The notes under the pieces are model-generated. The model saw only the letters and a program-made list of their open reading frames with translations, was not told the DNA's origin and searched no databases. A DNA stretch of 64,000 nt, from NCBI GenBank assembly GCA_035771175.1, contig CM069598.1, forward strand, positions 17,283,438 to 17,347,437, given 5' to 3'. Positions within the stretch are counted from its first letter, which is position 1. Every line of letters starts with the position of its first letter. A program made the translations under genes and the position numbers. Below, one piece after another: positions 30,481 through 43,260 of the stretch. Source of the stretch: Paratinospora sagittata (Eukaryota > Streptophyta > Magnoliopsida > Ranunculales > Menispermaceae).

Positions 30481-33400
30481 TTCCGTCCAATAAAATAAAA
30501 TAAATAAATGAAATTCGGACAATGAAGTCGGCGGTACGTCTCTTTTCTTCTTCTTTTTTTCTTTTTGGTTTTTTGTTTTTTATTTAGTTCTTGTTTTTCT
30601 TTTACTTTTTATTTAATTGTTGCGATACTTACGGCTTTTAGTCAAGAAAGAGACCCAACCAAGCAAGGCCGTGCTTGCGGCTTCTCTACTACTACTACTA
30701 CTATCTGGTCACCAGTACATTGGGATGTGCCGATTCCACCCTTTTTTATCGGAAGTTTTTACTCAAAAGCCATTTTGTCTTGGCACTTATCTTTTAAAAC
30801 CCGGAAACCTTGTCAGTTTATGCGCACCTAACTAAAAAAAAATTTGTTCGGACTTATATCTTGAAGGAAGCATAAATAAACGAAGCTCGAACTTCTAACC
30901 TCCTGGTTACTTATCCCTCTCTATCTAATCATTTAGGCAATGCCTTTTTAGATATATTTTTACTATAGGTAATAGAGGTATGTATCATGAATTTTTGTTC
31001 ACAATCATGAAACCAAATGGAATTTTGAATGAGTTTGGTGTGATTCCCTTCAAAAACTAATTTAAACCAAAGTGATCATTGACTTAAAGGATATTACAAC
31101 TTTTAAGACCAAATGTTTGAATTTCTTTTGTTATAAACGTATTATTATAGACGTTTGCATTGTCATCGTGTACAATAAGGTTTTGTTTTTTATTTAAGTA
31201 AAATATTAGTTTATAGGCAGGTGTGTTGTAAAGACTGTCAACATGACTGTCTACTTTTAAAAAATTTATTGGACAATCATCTATTGCTAACTTAGCAAAT
31301 AAATTATTTTATTTGGCCCAAAAAAAAGTAAAAAACAATTGTCGTAAAAATTAAAAAAAAATTGGCGCAAAATATAAAATGAAAAATAGAACATCTGTCT
31401 CTTTCTCTTCTACTTCTACATTTTTCTCTTCTAAAAACCAATACATTACCCTCTATTTTAATTTTCTCAAAATATAAGAAAATAAAATTTTACCTTATAA
31501 AAAAATTATAATTAATAAAATTTAAGATATTAAATTGAACAACTTCGTGTACTTTGTATTCTCAATTTTTTACCCTTAATTCTAATTTTTTAAAAATAAT
31601 AGGAAATAAGTATTTTAAGATTAAAAGCCCTTAAATGTAAAGATATTTCTATCATATATTTTTATTTTTACCTTTTATTTTAGTTTTTTTAATTAAAACA
31701 TAATATATATTTTAAAAATACAAGAATAAAAACTTTTTATTATAATTTTTATTGTTTGTTGAGTATTCGTATTTTGATTTGTTATTCCTGTTAGAATTTT
31801 ATTAAGATAAATTAAAATAAAAAATTTAAATTAAAAAAATAAAAATTTGAACTCAACAAATATTTTTATTCTTTATTTTAATTTTTATTATTGTTTTAAT
31901 TTTTTAAGCAAAAAGAATAAATATAATTATTCTTATATTTTTAAAATACTTATTGATCTGGTTTTATCTTCTTCTTTTTTCTACTTTTGAAAACTTGTAT
32001 TGTAAATTTATTTTTAAATAATTCAAAAAGAGGGTAACAAATTAAATACAGGGAAAACTATATTTCATTAATTAAAGAAAATTTGTAGTTTATTTTTTTA
32101 TTTTTTTTTTAAATTACTATATATATTATTTTTTATGAGGGATATTGTTTGGTTTAAATAAGTAAAAAAGAAAACTGAAAAAGTAAAAGTGAAAAAAAAT
32201 AAAAAAAAAATAAAAATATTTAACACCTCATCAAAATAAATGAAAACATTGAAGAACATTTTTTAACTTGATTGTCTAACAAGTAGTTTTTGTATCATGT
32301 AAGAAGCAAATCTCTTGACATTAATGACATGACAATTTTTTTTTAAAGACAATCCATATTTGCATTGGAAATGCTCTAAAACTTATATTTACTAACATAT
32401 AATGAAATCTTTTAACGCTTTATTACCAAATTATCCATAAATGTATTTTTTATATAAATTTATTTGATAATTTTATATTAAAAAGTAGTGGGTAATTAAT
32501 TTAGGAATTAATGATAAAAGTAGCACATAGTGAGTTAAAGAGTATTTGCTTTACAGATAATATAAATAATTGATTATGTATGTTGGTGCAAGAATTGACC
32601 AACATCAGTAGATGATGAGATGAAGGGGACACACTAAGATAGAACTCACTTGGGCGATGACTTGGTTGTTCGAGACCTCTAACCTGAAAGGAAGAGAAAT
32701 GAAAAGAATAGGCTATCATAAGAAACACCAGTGTGGTGTCGGCCGAAGTCCTTCCGATGCCTAAGTCAGTTCAGAGCTCCGTAGAGTATTAATCATACTG
32801 ACTTGGTAATTAATTGTATACCTCATTAATGAAGGGTCAAGGGGTATTGTAGTTATGATCTTCGGCCCGACTAGTGTGACATCGTATTTTTAGTGTAGAA
32901 TTTTGTATTTGTCGAAGTGGATCGATCTCGTGTGATCTTTATCCTTGTCGAATAACAACTTCGTTAGTCAGCTCAATATGCCGAGCTGACAATTTATCAT
33001 CGTGTACAAATTTGTTTATATCGACCAGGTAGATACCTGGTCGACACCTTGGTACCTGCTTGGAGGTATGAGTTGGCGTCTATGTCATTGCTAACAAGTC
33101 AGCTATCTTTCCAGCAGGTTGGTATTTGTCACATGATGTTGATATCTGGGTCTGCCAAGTTGACATCATTATTTGGTGGCTGGTCTAACTGATGTGTAAT
33201 GACGTGACATCCAACTTGGTACACCGAGAAATGTATCTTAGCATCCCCACTAGTATTCACTATTTTATTTTGATGAATTTTAACAATTCATCTCCTGTTG
33301 TATGAACCTCATTCAAATAATTGATATATACCTATTTAAGTTACTTTTTGTTTAATTCAATAAATTATTATTAACATTGATATAACAAATAAAATTTAGC

Positions 33401-34750
33401 ATTTTTTTAATATAATTTATGTATGTATATATGTACATATAATATCATTTTTATGTGTGAGATTCCCTTTAGAAACACGGCTTCACTTTAAATGATTTTA
33501 ACAAATGTTTGCATGTATAAAGAAAATGATTATTGTCATTTTTAAAAAAGGCAAGGGGCTTCTATTATTGTAGAGTCTAGAAAATAGATAATATACGCGG
33601 TCTTATTATTATTATTTTTTTATATAGAGACTATTTTTAAAATTATGGATTTCCTATAAAAATACTTCTTTTTTATAATGTCAAAGAAATAGCAAAAACT
33701 AATTTCAATTTCCATTTTCCAAGGATGATTTTACTTTTAAAAAAAAATTATTAACATAAATAAAAAGAATAAAAACAAAAACAAATGGTTTCAGTATATA
33801 TGCCCACGTGCATCTTAATTTCCATGTGTAACACTCACCCATCCCTATCACACGTGTATGTATATGTTTGTAATTCCAATTGGCATGTCTTTTGACTGCC
33901 GAAAATAGAAGAAACTAAATGAACATTTGCTATTAATTTTTTATTTTGGTGTAAGTTTTTAGGCATTCGACATATGTTTTTTTTTTTTTTAGATTTGAAA
34001 ATTTATAAGGAATAATAGTACCTTCCTTTTTAAAAATAGACGAAGATGGACTTAAATTTGAAATAAGTCCCTCAATCGTATCTTATAGTTTGTTTACCGA
34101 ATCAGCAAACTGACACTTTTTAGTGTGTTTTATTTATTTATAATCAAGGGCAAATGTAAGTTTTTTGTCAGAATTACTGTATAAAAAGGTAAAATATAAT
34201 ATTTATGAAACTTTAGGATTGAAAAAAGGTAAGAATGCTTTCCAAAAGTTGAAGTATTTATTTACCTTATTTTTCTGTACATTTTAAAAAATGTATGCAT
34301 ATGAAAAGATCTTTCTTTACGACACCATGATAGAAAAAAACTATTAGGTTCAACAATTAGAATGATTGTACCTCTGACTTGATCTTGAATGATATCATTG
34401 TACCTTTCTTTTTAACATATTAAAAAAAAAAAAAAAAAACTTCTAACTTCTCGAACCTTTTGCTTACTTAACATGTGATGAACAATTTTTTGGTATGAAT
34501 AGATAAAATAATTGGTATTTAGGATCAATTATTGAACAAAATATAGAAAGAAGTGAAAATGTCCGAGGAGAAATTCTTTATTGTGTTGTAGACAACATGT
34601 GAGGTACCTACATACCTATTGATAGGACGCTATTCTTTTCTCTTATTCCATGTTACCCAAAAAAAAAAGTGAAAATGTCAACCTCTGAGTTCAAATAGGA
34701 TAGGTTAAGTAGCGAATATTTCTACAGTATTATTTGATTGACATATCTTA
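30481..34750. other. AT-rich spacer
   Basis: No gene is seen. About 30481-30840 may be the promoter side of the kinase leader exon. From 31200 to 32500 the sequence is extremely AT-rich with A/T homopolymers. A block at about 32575-33250 is clearly richer in GC and unlike its surroundings (separate entry). The remainder is AT-rich with A runs such as 34423-34439. Confidence 0.5.
32575..33250. repeat. Uncharacterised repeat-like block
   Basis: A roughly 680-bp island of balanced composition inside AT-rich DNA, starting near TGTTGGTGCAAG. It contains GTGTCGGCCGAAGTCC, then TTCCGATGCCTAAGTCAGTT, a motif type that recurs in plant repeats, and several short dyads. I see no frame, no clear terminal repeat and no convincing target-site duplication. 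A solo LTR or MULE remnant is possible but not demonstrated. Confidence 0.3.
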
Positions 34751-35125
34751 ATAAAATTTAATAAAAAATTACAAGATTGTTGTTAGGTCAGTCATATTCT
34801 ATGAAATAAAATGTTGGCAATAAAAAGAAATACATTAACAAACAAATGTGATGAAAATACAAATATTAAAATGGATATGTAGGGAAATATTGAAAGATAA
34901 AATTAAGAATAAATATATTTCAGAGATAAAATTATGTTTGCTTGTGTTTTTGTTTGTTGTAGGTTTCCTTATTGCATGAGTATCCCTGACGCTCTGCAAA
35001 CTTGTTGCTGTATTTTTTAAAGGCTGTCAATATATATATTTGTTTCTATTAAAAAAAAGAATAAATATATTCGAGAAATGGTAGAAGATCTAAAATATTA
35101 TGAATAAAGATAATTAACAAAAATA
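34750..35125 (+). mobile_element. RTE-type LINE relic split by an L1 tail
   Basis: The segment 34764-34840 (GTTGTTAGGTCAGTCATATTC, then AAATGTTGGCAATAAAAAG) corresponds to the [14 protein letters not shown] block of the intron relic. It continues after 35059 as AATAAATATATTCGAGAAATGG. The interruption at 34925-35058 is a separate insertion. Confidence 0.55.
34925..35058 (+). mobile_element. Very short L1 3' tail with target-site duplication
   Basis: A 134-bp segment ending in an A tract (35051-35058). It is flanked by GAATAAATATATTTCAGA (34907-34924) and GAATAAATATATTCGAGA (35059-35076), a near-perfect direct repeat of about 18 bases. Such long duplications with a terminal A tract are typical of LINE-type target-primed insertion. 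The inserted sequence is non-coding. Confidence 0.75.
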
Positions 35126-35329
35126 TATGTAATTATTAGTAATATTGATGTTTTCGATTTTTCAAATTTGGTTCTTGGCCATCTCCAATGGTTTTGGAAG
35201 ACAAAAACCCTTGAGATATGATAAATGAATGAAGGCCAAGGACCCACAGATGATCTTGGGTGTGTGAAAAGTCTTCCAATTGTTGTGCCTCTCTTCTCCC
35301 CTGATTCTTCGTCCCCCATTATCCTCTAA

Positions 35330-38300
35330 TCGAAACCTTTAACCTTGTTCTCTTCCACTTCGTCTTTCTCATTCTTCCCATTCTTTCATCTTTCTCGTCT
35401 TTTTGCCATTTTCTTGGTTTTTCTTCTCTAATTTTTCTTTGTTCACCCCTATCCTCATATGTTGTTTTCACTCTCTTCTATGGGGGATTTTAAGGAGTTA
35501 CGTTCGTTAAATTAGTATTTTAAAGTTGACAGTAAATCTTTTACTGTTGAACCTAGTGTGAATGGCAAGTAGTTTATGATAAAGGAAAATGTTGGCATGC
35601 AAGTGTTCTACCTAAAACTCTCTGCTCCTTCAACTGAATGGGTTCTCAACCAGTTGGGGTTAGCATCTCGGTTTAGATCTGATTTTGGGTTTAAGAAGTA
35701 GCTCAAGAACATGAATGAGGTTGTTTTAATAGAGGTCTTGAAAAATGGAAGGTGACGTTTTTTTAAAATCACCAAAGTGGAGAATGACAAGACTTGGCCA
35801 ATCTTCATCCCAGTAGATGCGTCGGCATTGGGGTGGAACGCCTTCGAACAATGGTTTTACAGGGTCAGTAGCCCGTCAAAGGCGACCCAGATTCAGAAAG
35901 CCATCAGCAATAATCAGGAGGGGTGGGAGATGGGGATTGTGATTTTTCGAGCCTCTTCTTTACTCAGGTGGTCTTCGAGGAGGAACGTTTGTCCGCCATT
36001 GTGCAATGTCAAGTTTATTTATGTTCGATGGCGGACGACCATGCAATGATGTGGTGTCATGATCACTCTAAAAAGCAAGTTGTGTTGTCCTCATTCCACT
36101 CTAACGAGTTTTGTTCAGTGGAATGGCATCCATTGGTTCAATGGCAAAAGAGGAGAGTTCGGTGCTACCAAGGATGGATTAGCGTCGATGGAATACCATT
36201 ACAACATTGTCGCACTGAAGGTTTTCAAAATATTGGCAAATCTTGTGGAGGTCTTATGCATATTTCTGATGAGACTATTGACTTTTCTTTTTTTTTTTTC
36301 GCTTTGCAAAGATCAAAGTCCACGGTGACTCCGATGGCTTCGCCCCGGAAATGTTGTACATTTTGTTAGATGAAAAATACATTGGAATCAAACTTTTCAA
36401 GTTGGACGACGACTTTCTTCAATGAATGTTCAACTTTCCCTGAGAAGGAGGAGGCACTGCGTAAACAATCCCAAATCTATGCTGGTGACGGAACTCAAGG
36501 AAAAGCTATGGACGTGATGATTTGCGCACATGAGCAGCCCATGTCGTGGAAGGAGGCGGTCCTGCGTGATGCTCGTACGGGTCCAATGGCTGGTCGACAG
36601 GATTCCCTCTCTTTTGAATTATCTGAAAAAGTGGACTGTACTGGGAATGTTGTTGAGGGCGGGATGGCTCTGGGAATTGGACGTGATGATCTACGCACAT
36701 GAGCAGCCCATGTTATGAAAGGAAGCGGTCCTGCATGATGCTCGTACGAGTCCAATGGTTGGTCGATAGGACTCCCACTCTTTTGGATTATCTGAAAAAG
36801 TGGACCGTACAGGGACTGTTGTTGAGGGTGGGATTGCTCTAGGAATTGGACTTTGTCTTGATGAGGCGAGAAGTGGGTCAGATGTTGGGCTGGTTGTTGC
36901 CTCTTTTAATACTACATTGAGTGTTGGACCCCCGGGATCAACCAATTGCTACTACACATGCACACACGGGCCCATCATTTGAGGTGGGAAGGAAGCCCAT
37001 GTTAGTGGATCAGGTCATGGGATGTCCCTTATCCAAGACTGTTGAAGCCGTTATTCCTTATTTAATCAACCCAAATCCAGCGGATCTGGTTCTAGTTCTG
37101 TTTAAAACAACACAGTTCGAGAGAGAACATACGTGCGGTTCGTCGTTCAGCCACGTTTCTGAGACGGTTGGCAGTGGTGGTGATGCCAAGATTGGAAGTA
37201 AGGGCTGCGAGGGTAACGTTCAAGGTGGTTCTAGCGAAAACCATGTTGAAGCTCACCACAATGTCTCTATCCTGGGCCTCTCATCCATCTCCCATTCACT
37301 TTCTAAGTTTCGGCGGGGTAAAATCAGATCTTCTCTAGATGACGTTGACATAGAAAGTGATAGGCATGAGACACAGATGAAGCTTAGCCAAACCGAAGTG
37401 ATTAGACATGATGAAGCACTGTTCCAACGGACGAAATCTTCCACGAAAACCAAGAGGAGGCTTCGTTCGAAACGAAGCTTGCGAAGAGAAAAAAGGAAAT
37501 ATGTAGGGACGCTGTGGAAAATGGCGATGAGCCTATCGATTGGGCTTCTCAAAAGGTGTTGTGGGAACAAACTCCTTCCACCTCTGATAACGACTTCGAT
37601 GTTGTTTCACAAAGGAAGTCTGAAGAGCTCGAGGGTGATTTACTAGAACATATCAATGGAACGACTTTCCCAGTGGAGCTGACGCCCCCAGGTATGGCTT
37701 TAAATGGTTCAAATGTTTACTTTAAACATTTTGTTTTGAATGGTGATATTGAGCTTTCTTCAAATGCTTCTTCTTCTCCTCATAAGCATCATCATCCATC
37801 TGATAACCCAAACCCCAAATGTTCTCCTAAGCCAATCCCTAAAAAACTGTGTCCCCATTCAGCTCTGGTGTGTTTTTGTGATAATCTTATGCCCAGTACT
37901 GCTGTTGATGCTCCTTGTAAGGATTTAGATCATGGTTTAAAACAGGGGAATGATGGTGTGATTCTTCAGAATGTCAGTAAGGATTTGAGTCGGTTCAGGA
38001 TTTTAACCTTGACCCCAACGACCCTTTAGGATCTTTGGAGCCCTTCTCTCATTACTTCAAGAGATTCAAGTTGTCAGTGCGAAAGAGGCCTAAAGCTAGA
38101 ACAAGGAATGCCCCAAAATTGCCTGCAAAAAACTGTATTAACGACAAATTAACAACATCCATGATGATGAAAAAGAAGTTTAGGGTTCATTGAAGAAGAT
38201 ACTATCTTGGAATATTAGAGGTTGTGGGTTGTCAAAGAAGTGGTGTCATATCAAAAGAATGATCAGGAAAGTTAGTCCGGACATCCTCATCTTTTAAGAA

Positions 38301-39103
38301 ACCAAGAAAGAGTCGATTGACCGTGCTATCATTGGTCAAATTTGGGGGTCCAGATTTAAAAGTTGGGTCTCCTTGCTTCCACTGGTGCTTCAGGGGGTTT
38401 GACTATTATTTGGGATTCTAGGAATGTGGTTGTTTTGCAGAGTCTGGTTGGTGGGTTTTCAATTTCCATTCAAATTAGTGGTGTTAATAATACTTGCTGG
38501 TGGCTGTCCAGTATTTATGGGCTTTCAGTCTATTCGGAAAAGGAAAGTTTTTGGGTTGAGCTTGCTGGTCTCAATGCCATTTGTGGCAATAGGTGGTGCT
38601 TTGGTGGTGATTTCAACACAATTCATCACGTTGGGAGAAAATCAATAGCCCTAAGCTTATTTTAAGTATGCAAATGTTTGATGATTTGATTGACGAATTA
38701 TAGCTTAAAGATTCCCCTCTTCTCAATGCTTGGGTCACTTGGTCGAATTTACAAGAAGTTCCCATTTGCTGTCACCTCGACCATTTCCTGTTCTCCTCTG
38801 AATGGGGGGCTATGTTCCCTTACTGCAGGCAAGAGGCCCTTCCAAGAGTAGTATCTAATCACTGCCCCATTGTGCTTGATTCTTCCCATATTAAATGGGG
38901 ACCAACCCCATTCCGGTTCAAAAATGTATGGCCAGACCATCATGATTTTAAATCCTCAATTAGTTCTTGGTGGTCCTTTATTTTTGCCTCTGGATTCGAA
39001 GGGCACAAATTTATGATGAAGCTCGCCGGTTTGAAAAATATTCTCAATGGGTGGAATAGGGATGTATTTGGTACTATTTCTAGTAGAAAGAAAGATCTTG
39101 AAG
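35330..39103 (+). mobile_element. L1-type LINE, 5' part
   Basis: A pyrimidine-rich leader (35340-35480) precedes a decayed ORF1: SRFRSDFGFKK, DKTWPIFIPVDASALGW, then YQGWISVDGIPLQH, matching the DUF4283-containing N-terminus of plant L1 ORF1. A low-complexity linker spans 36.4-38.1 kb, including a 169-bp tandem duplication. The endonuclease then starts near 38196 (ILSWNIRGCGLSKKW) and continues through GGDFNTI near 38600 and VVSNHCPIVLD near 38850 to 39103. There, inside the linker after the endonuclease, a solo LTR interrupts it. CTTGAA at 39097-39102 is repeated at 55891-55896, where the L1 resumes. Multiple stops make it non-functional. Confidence 0.8.
36510..36847 (+). repeat. 169-bp tandem duplication in L1 ORF1
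   Basis: Unit one 36510-36678 and unit two 36679-36847 both begin GGACGTGATGAT and end GGAATT, with scattered substitutions between them. The unit length is not a multiple of three, so the duplication shifts the reading frame. Confidence 0.85.
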
Positions 39104-41968
39104 TGTCATGACCCACGATTTGTGACGTCATGACCGGCACGGAACCCTGGGTATATCCTTCATCGATATACACGACGTCCCATAAGCCTCATCTAACCAC
39201 ACACATAATCTCAATAACAACATCAAAACACATGGACATAATAGATCATCAGTGTAAATACATTTCCAAAATGACAACCATAAAAAATTCTCAAAGTCCA
39301 TAATGTTCAAAAGTACAAAATTATACCTAACCACAAATACAAACTCATCTAAATGTTAAGTATAAACATTAGGTGTTATTTAGTATAATTTATCAAAATA
39401 CAAATAAACGTACTATCACCTACATCACAAAAGTACGAGAAACGCTCCGCAGCTAAGCTTTCCCTTTCCCCTTCCTATCCGATCCTGAAAAGATAGAGAT
39501 GAGGAGTGAGCTACAACAAGCTCAGTGAATGTCCTCTACAAGTGGCAACATATATATGCATTTAGATAAAACATTGCAAGATCATTAAAACAGTTTAAAT
39601 AGCATGGTGATACACAAGATTACGTACATGCCAAATATAATGCATCATGTCATAACCAAGACAATGCATATCATTTTACAAACATGCACATGCAATCCTA
39701 GATACCTCCTGAGTAAGTGTCAATCCAAAGGCCTGAGTGCGCGACAACCATTGCCCGATCGACTTCTTACCCGTAATCTAATAGGATTTCTGGGTTCGGG
39801 TAGCTAATAAGATCACCCTACCGAGACAAGTATCATGTCTAGGTGATCCTATCTACACAAGCCATAAAACCCATTGCAAGGTCCACAACTAGGGATCACC
39901 ATCCAGCCCAATGGAATTTCCTAAAAGAGAATCCCATGCTAGGAGATCCTACCCACATTGTTTTCCCAACTGGACTATACTCAAATACATTTCATGAATC
40001 ATTAAATCATGCACACTACATTAGATAAGCATTTAAAAAACTCATTTATACTACAGTGCCACATATAGAATCACAAGTAAAGAAACACTCACAAATCGAT
40101 TGGTTAGACTTAGCTATTCCAATGCAACCACAAGAAGTACTAGAATGCACCAAACCACTCCTAAGCATTTCAACCACCAATTGGCCTATTTGGGTTACTT
40201 AGATCAACCACAATCCCTGCACATGACATGGTTTATACAACACTAAAATCAGTCCAAAAGTGTGCCCAACAACGATGTTTAAACCCAATTCAATAGCCAA
40301 TTAAGATTTTAGAATGGCTATACACATGAGCTAATTCCATATTGCTCAATTCAACCATTTAATATCAAATTAGACCATACTTAACCCAATTGAATGCAAT
40401 AGGTTGACCCCATGATCAAAACACTATACTACAAGGCATTCAATCTTAAATAGAGTTAATTAGACTAATTTCATGTCAATTTCATCAATTGACATCAACT
40501 AGGTCAAAATCCACAAATTTGGGCAAATCCCCAAATTCATGGCCTAGGCCAAATTTGCACTACACCTAGGGTTTTCAGCAAACAAGATCAATAAATTGAA
40601 CCATCAATCATCCACATTTACCCATTTATTCAACATATATAACATGCAAGATGAATGGAAACCTAAGTCCATAACCAAAGTTTAGGTCAAATACATGGCT
40701 AAACATTAATTACACTCCTAATTCAATGCACTGTTCGGATGTAACAAACTGCCAAACGCAATATCCAATAACTAAATTAACCATTGAAGCAGCTCGATGT
40801 TCTTGGACCGAAAGCATCGCCGTAGTAATGAATCCGAATCAAGCCCTAACTTTCTATCACAGAAAAACCAGCATTGCAAAAACTCGGGACCGGAGAACGG
40901 GAAATTGCCATTAAACCATTCGGCAAGTCCAGCAACAACTCCATTTCACAAATCCCACTCTCCAATCTCCGCCGCTTCTCGCTCTTCCTCTCCATCTGTC
41001 TCCGCAAAAGCACTCACATTAATTCCAACAACAAAGCCTTATAATCCAATGCCGCCGCTTTCATTAACACAATCGATCTCCTCCTCTTCTTCTTCATCAT
41101 CTTCTTCCTATTGAGCTAAATCCAACGACAGATCAAAGAGATATGCCTGTTTGATTAAGACAGCTCTAATTGAACGGTTTCTCCTCTCTTGCTGTATATA
41201 CTTGAACTCAAATGATTATATCTCCCAAAATACTCAACCAATCAAAATCTTAACCGTTGATAATGCAACACATTCAGTTGTGAACCATCTTATGAAGTAT
41301 CACATCCATCCAACGGTAGGTTTAGGAGATCCAACAGTTTGATCTAAACTGTGCGTAAAATTTAGATTTTCTGACCAGATGTGTTTGGGAGGTTATATCT
41401 CTAAGAAGAAAACTCCAATCAAGATCTCCACCGACCGAATGAAGAACCATAAGAGACAAACTGGCTGACAAATTTTCAATTTGATCCGACCAATGATCTA
41501 AGAGATCAACCCTCTGATCAAAACGTTGCTAAGACTTCCCTTCAAGCAACTTCCTCTCTCTTTCTCTTCTCTTCTTTTCTCTCAACCATACTATCTCAAA
41601 AACGTCCCCCAAGGAAGAAAATGAGAGATTGAGACACATGTTACACCCACATGCACCCATTTTGCCAAGTGTTGATCATGTTCCAATACCATGCCAAGTG
41701 TTTGTTCAAGGGCTCATTTGTTAGCCACACGACCTTTACCCAATCACAACTTCACATGTGAGTTGTTAACCAATCCACTAATTCCAACAATTCCATCATT
41801 TTTTCATTTATTTAATCAATACATGCCCATTTCAAATCATGGTCCAATTGGCCCCATTATAAAATTAATAACACATACATTAATATTAATATGTCACTAT
41901 TAATATATTACTGTAGTGACGTGTATTATTATCACTATCAATGTCATTAGCACATAAATGACAATATT
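39104..41968 (-). mobile_element. Solo LTR (gypsy-type), minus orientation, left part
   Basis: Starts TGTCATGACCC, the reverse of a typical gypsy LTR end. Near 39490-39530 it carries the reverse of TTCACTGAGC..TGTTGTAGCTCACTCC, the block that the Tekay LTRs of this window have just before their 3' ends. It shares further stretches with the minus-oriented LTR at 56985-58982, such as TGTGAACCATCTT and CCATCCAACGGTAGG. It is interrupted at 41968 by the Tekay element and ends at 55890 (..GCAAAGACA). The direct repeat CTTGAA flanks the complete LTR. It has no internal domain, so it is a solo LTR inserted into the L1. Confidence 0.6.
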
Positions 41969-42639
41969 TGTGACGCCCCGAAAATTATTTCACCTAGCCC
42001 ATAACCCAATTGCATTTTTGCCCAAACTCTATGTGTTGTCTTGATATGTTTGGTGTTTGTTTGATGATTGTTTAATGTTTGTATAGTTGATGCTTGATAA
42101 TGTATATAACTATATGTATCATAAATTGTATATGAGTCATGTTAAATTAAAGTATAATGCATATGTTATGATTTATGCATGGGCTCATTAAACCATGAAT
42201 TGATATGGGTTAGGATTGATTGAATAAAAGGATAAATGAAATTGAAAATTTGGTGTATTAAATGGATTGGACATTTAAAATACATGTGGTTGGTATGGGT
42301 AGTATGAGACCAACACATGTGAAGGTTGGTGCATGAAAGTGGACAAATGTCCCATGCCCTCAAGGAAGTGCTAGAATGAGTGGAGGGAATCAAGGAGGAA
42401 AACAAGGAGAGAATCAAGGAGGAAAACAAGGAGAGAATCAAGGAGAGAATCAAGAAGGAAAACAAGGAGAGAATCAAGGAGGGAATCAAGGAATTGCTAG
42501 AAAGAGGTGAGTGGAGAGAAAGGAAAGAAGAAGAGAAAGAAAAGAAGAGAAAGGAAAGAAGAAGAGAAAGAAGGAGAGAGTTGCAGGAGGAAGATCCCTG
42601 CGACATTTTCATCAAAGAGTTGGATCTTTGGAATATACG

Positions 42640-43260
42640 GTCAGATTGAGCTCAAATTTTATCAGCACGTTCGTAGCTTATGGTTCTTAATTCTGGTCGG
42701 TGGAGATCTTGATCAGAGGTTTCGTCTAAGAGATCTAACCTCTCAAACAAAGCTGGTCGGAAAGTCTGGACTTCTCGCACCGTTTCGCTCAAACTTATAG
42801 ATCTCCTAAATCTACCGTTAGATGGTTATCAAATTTGGATATGTAGTGTAAAACTGATATTTCTACATTCTGAACGGTGGAGATCTTAATTAGAGGCTTT
42901 TTCTAAGAGATATAACCTCTCAAACGAAGCTGGTCGGAATTTCTGGGTTTCTAGTGCCGTTTCGGTCAAACTTGTAGATCTCCTCAATCTACCGTTGGAT
43001 GGATATCAAATTTGGGTATGTCGTTTATAACAGATATTTATATATTCTGAACGGTGAAGATGTTTATAAGTTTAGTAGTTTGTGTGATATAGCCATCTGA
43101 GTTTGGGTATTTGCAGCAGGAAAGGAGAAACTGTCTGATTAGATACTTGTTCATCAAAGATACATATCGTTTCGGTCCACCGTTGGATTGGGCTGATATT
43201 TGGACAGAAGGTTTGTTTCTTCACATACTTCAATATGTACGGTGGATTTTGTGATTACGT
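42640..43260 (+). repeat. 177-bp-period tandem array inside the LTR
   Basis: The motif GGTGGAGATCTT occurs at 42699 and 42876 and a variant GGTGAAGATGTT at 43053, exactly 177 bases apart each time. A weaker fourth copy, GGTGGATTTT, is at 43241. Between them the blocks CTCAAAC(A/G)AAGCTGGTCGGAA and TAGATCTCCT(A/C)AATCTACCGTT also recur in order. The same array is in the 3' LTR at 53606, 53783 and 53960. Confidence 0.85.

Noticed and set aside
36921..38029. Frames of 241 and 171 aa that might be a host gene
   Set aside because: They lie between the DUF4283-like part and the endonuclease of one L1 and match its low-complexity linker.
42166..42650. Lys/Glu/Arg-rich or Ser/Leu-rich open frames on both strands (also 46669-47037 and 53032-53707)
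   Set aside because: They arise from the purine minisatellite inside LTRs, are repeated in each LTR copy and have no gene structure.
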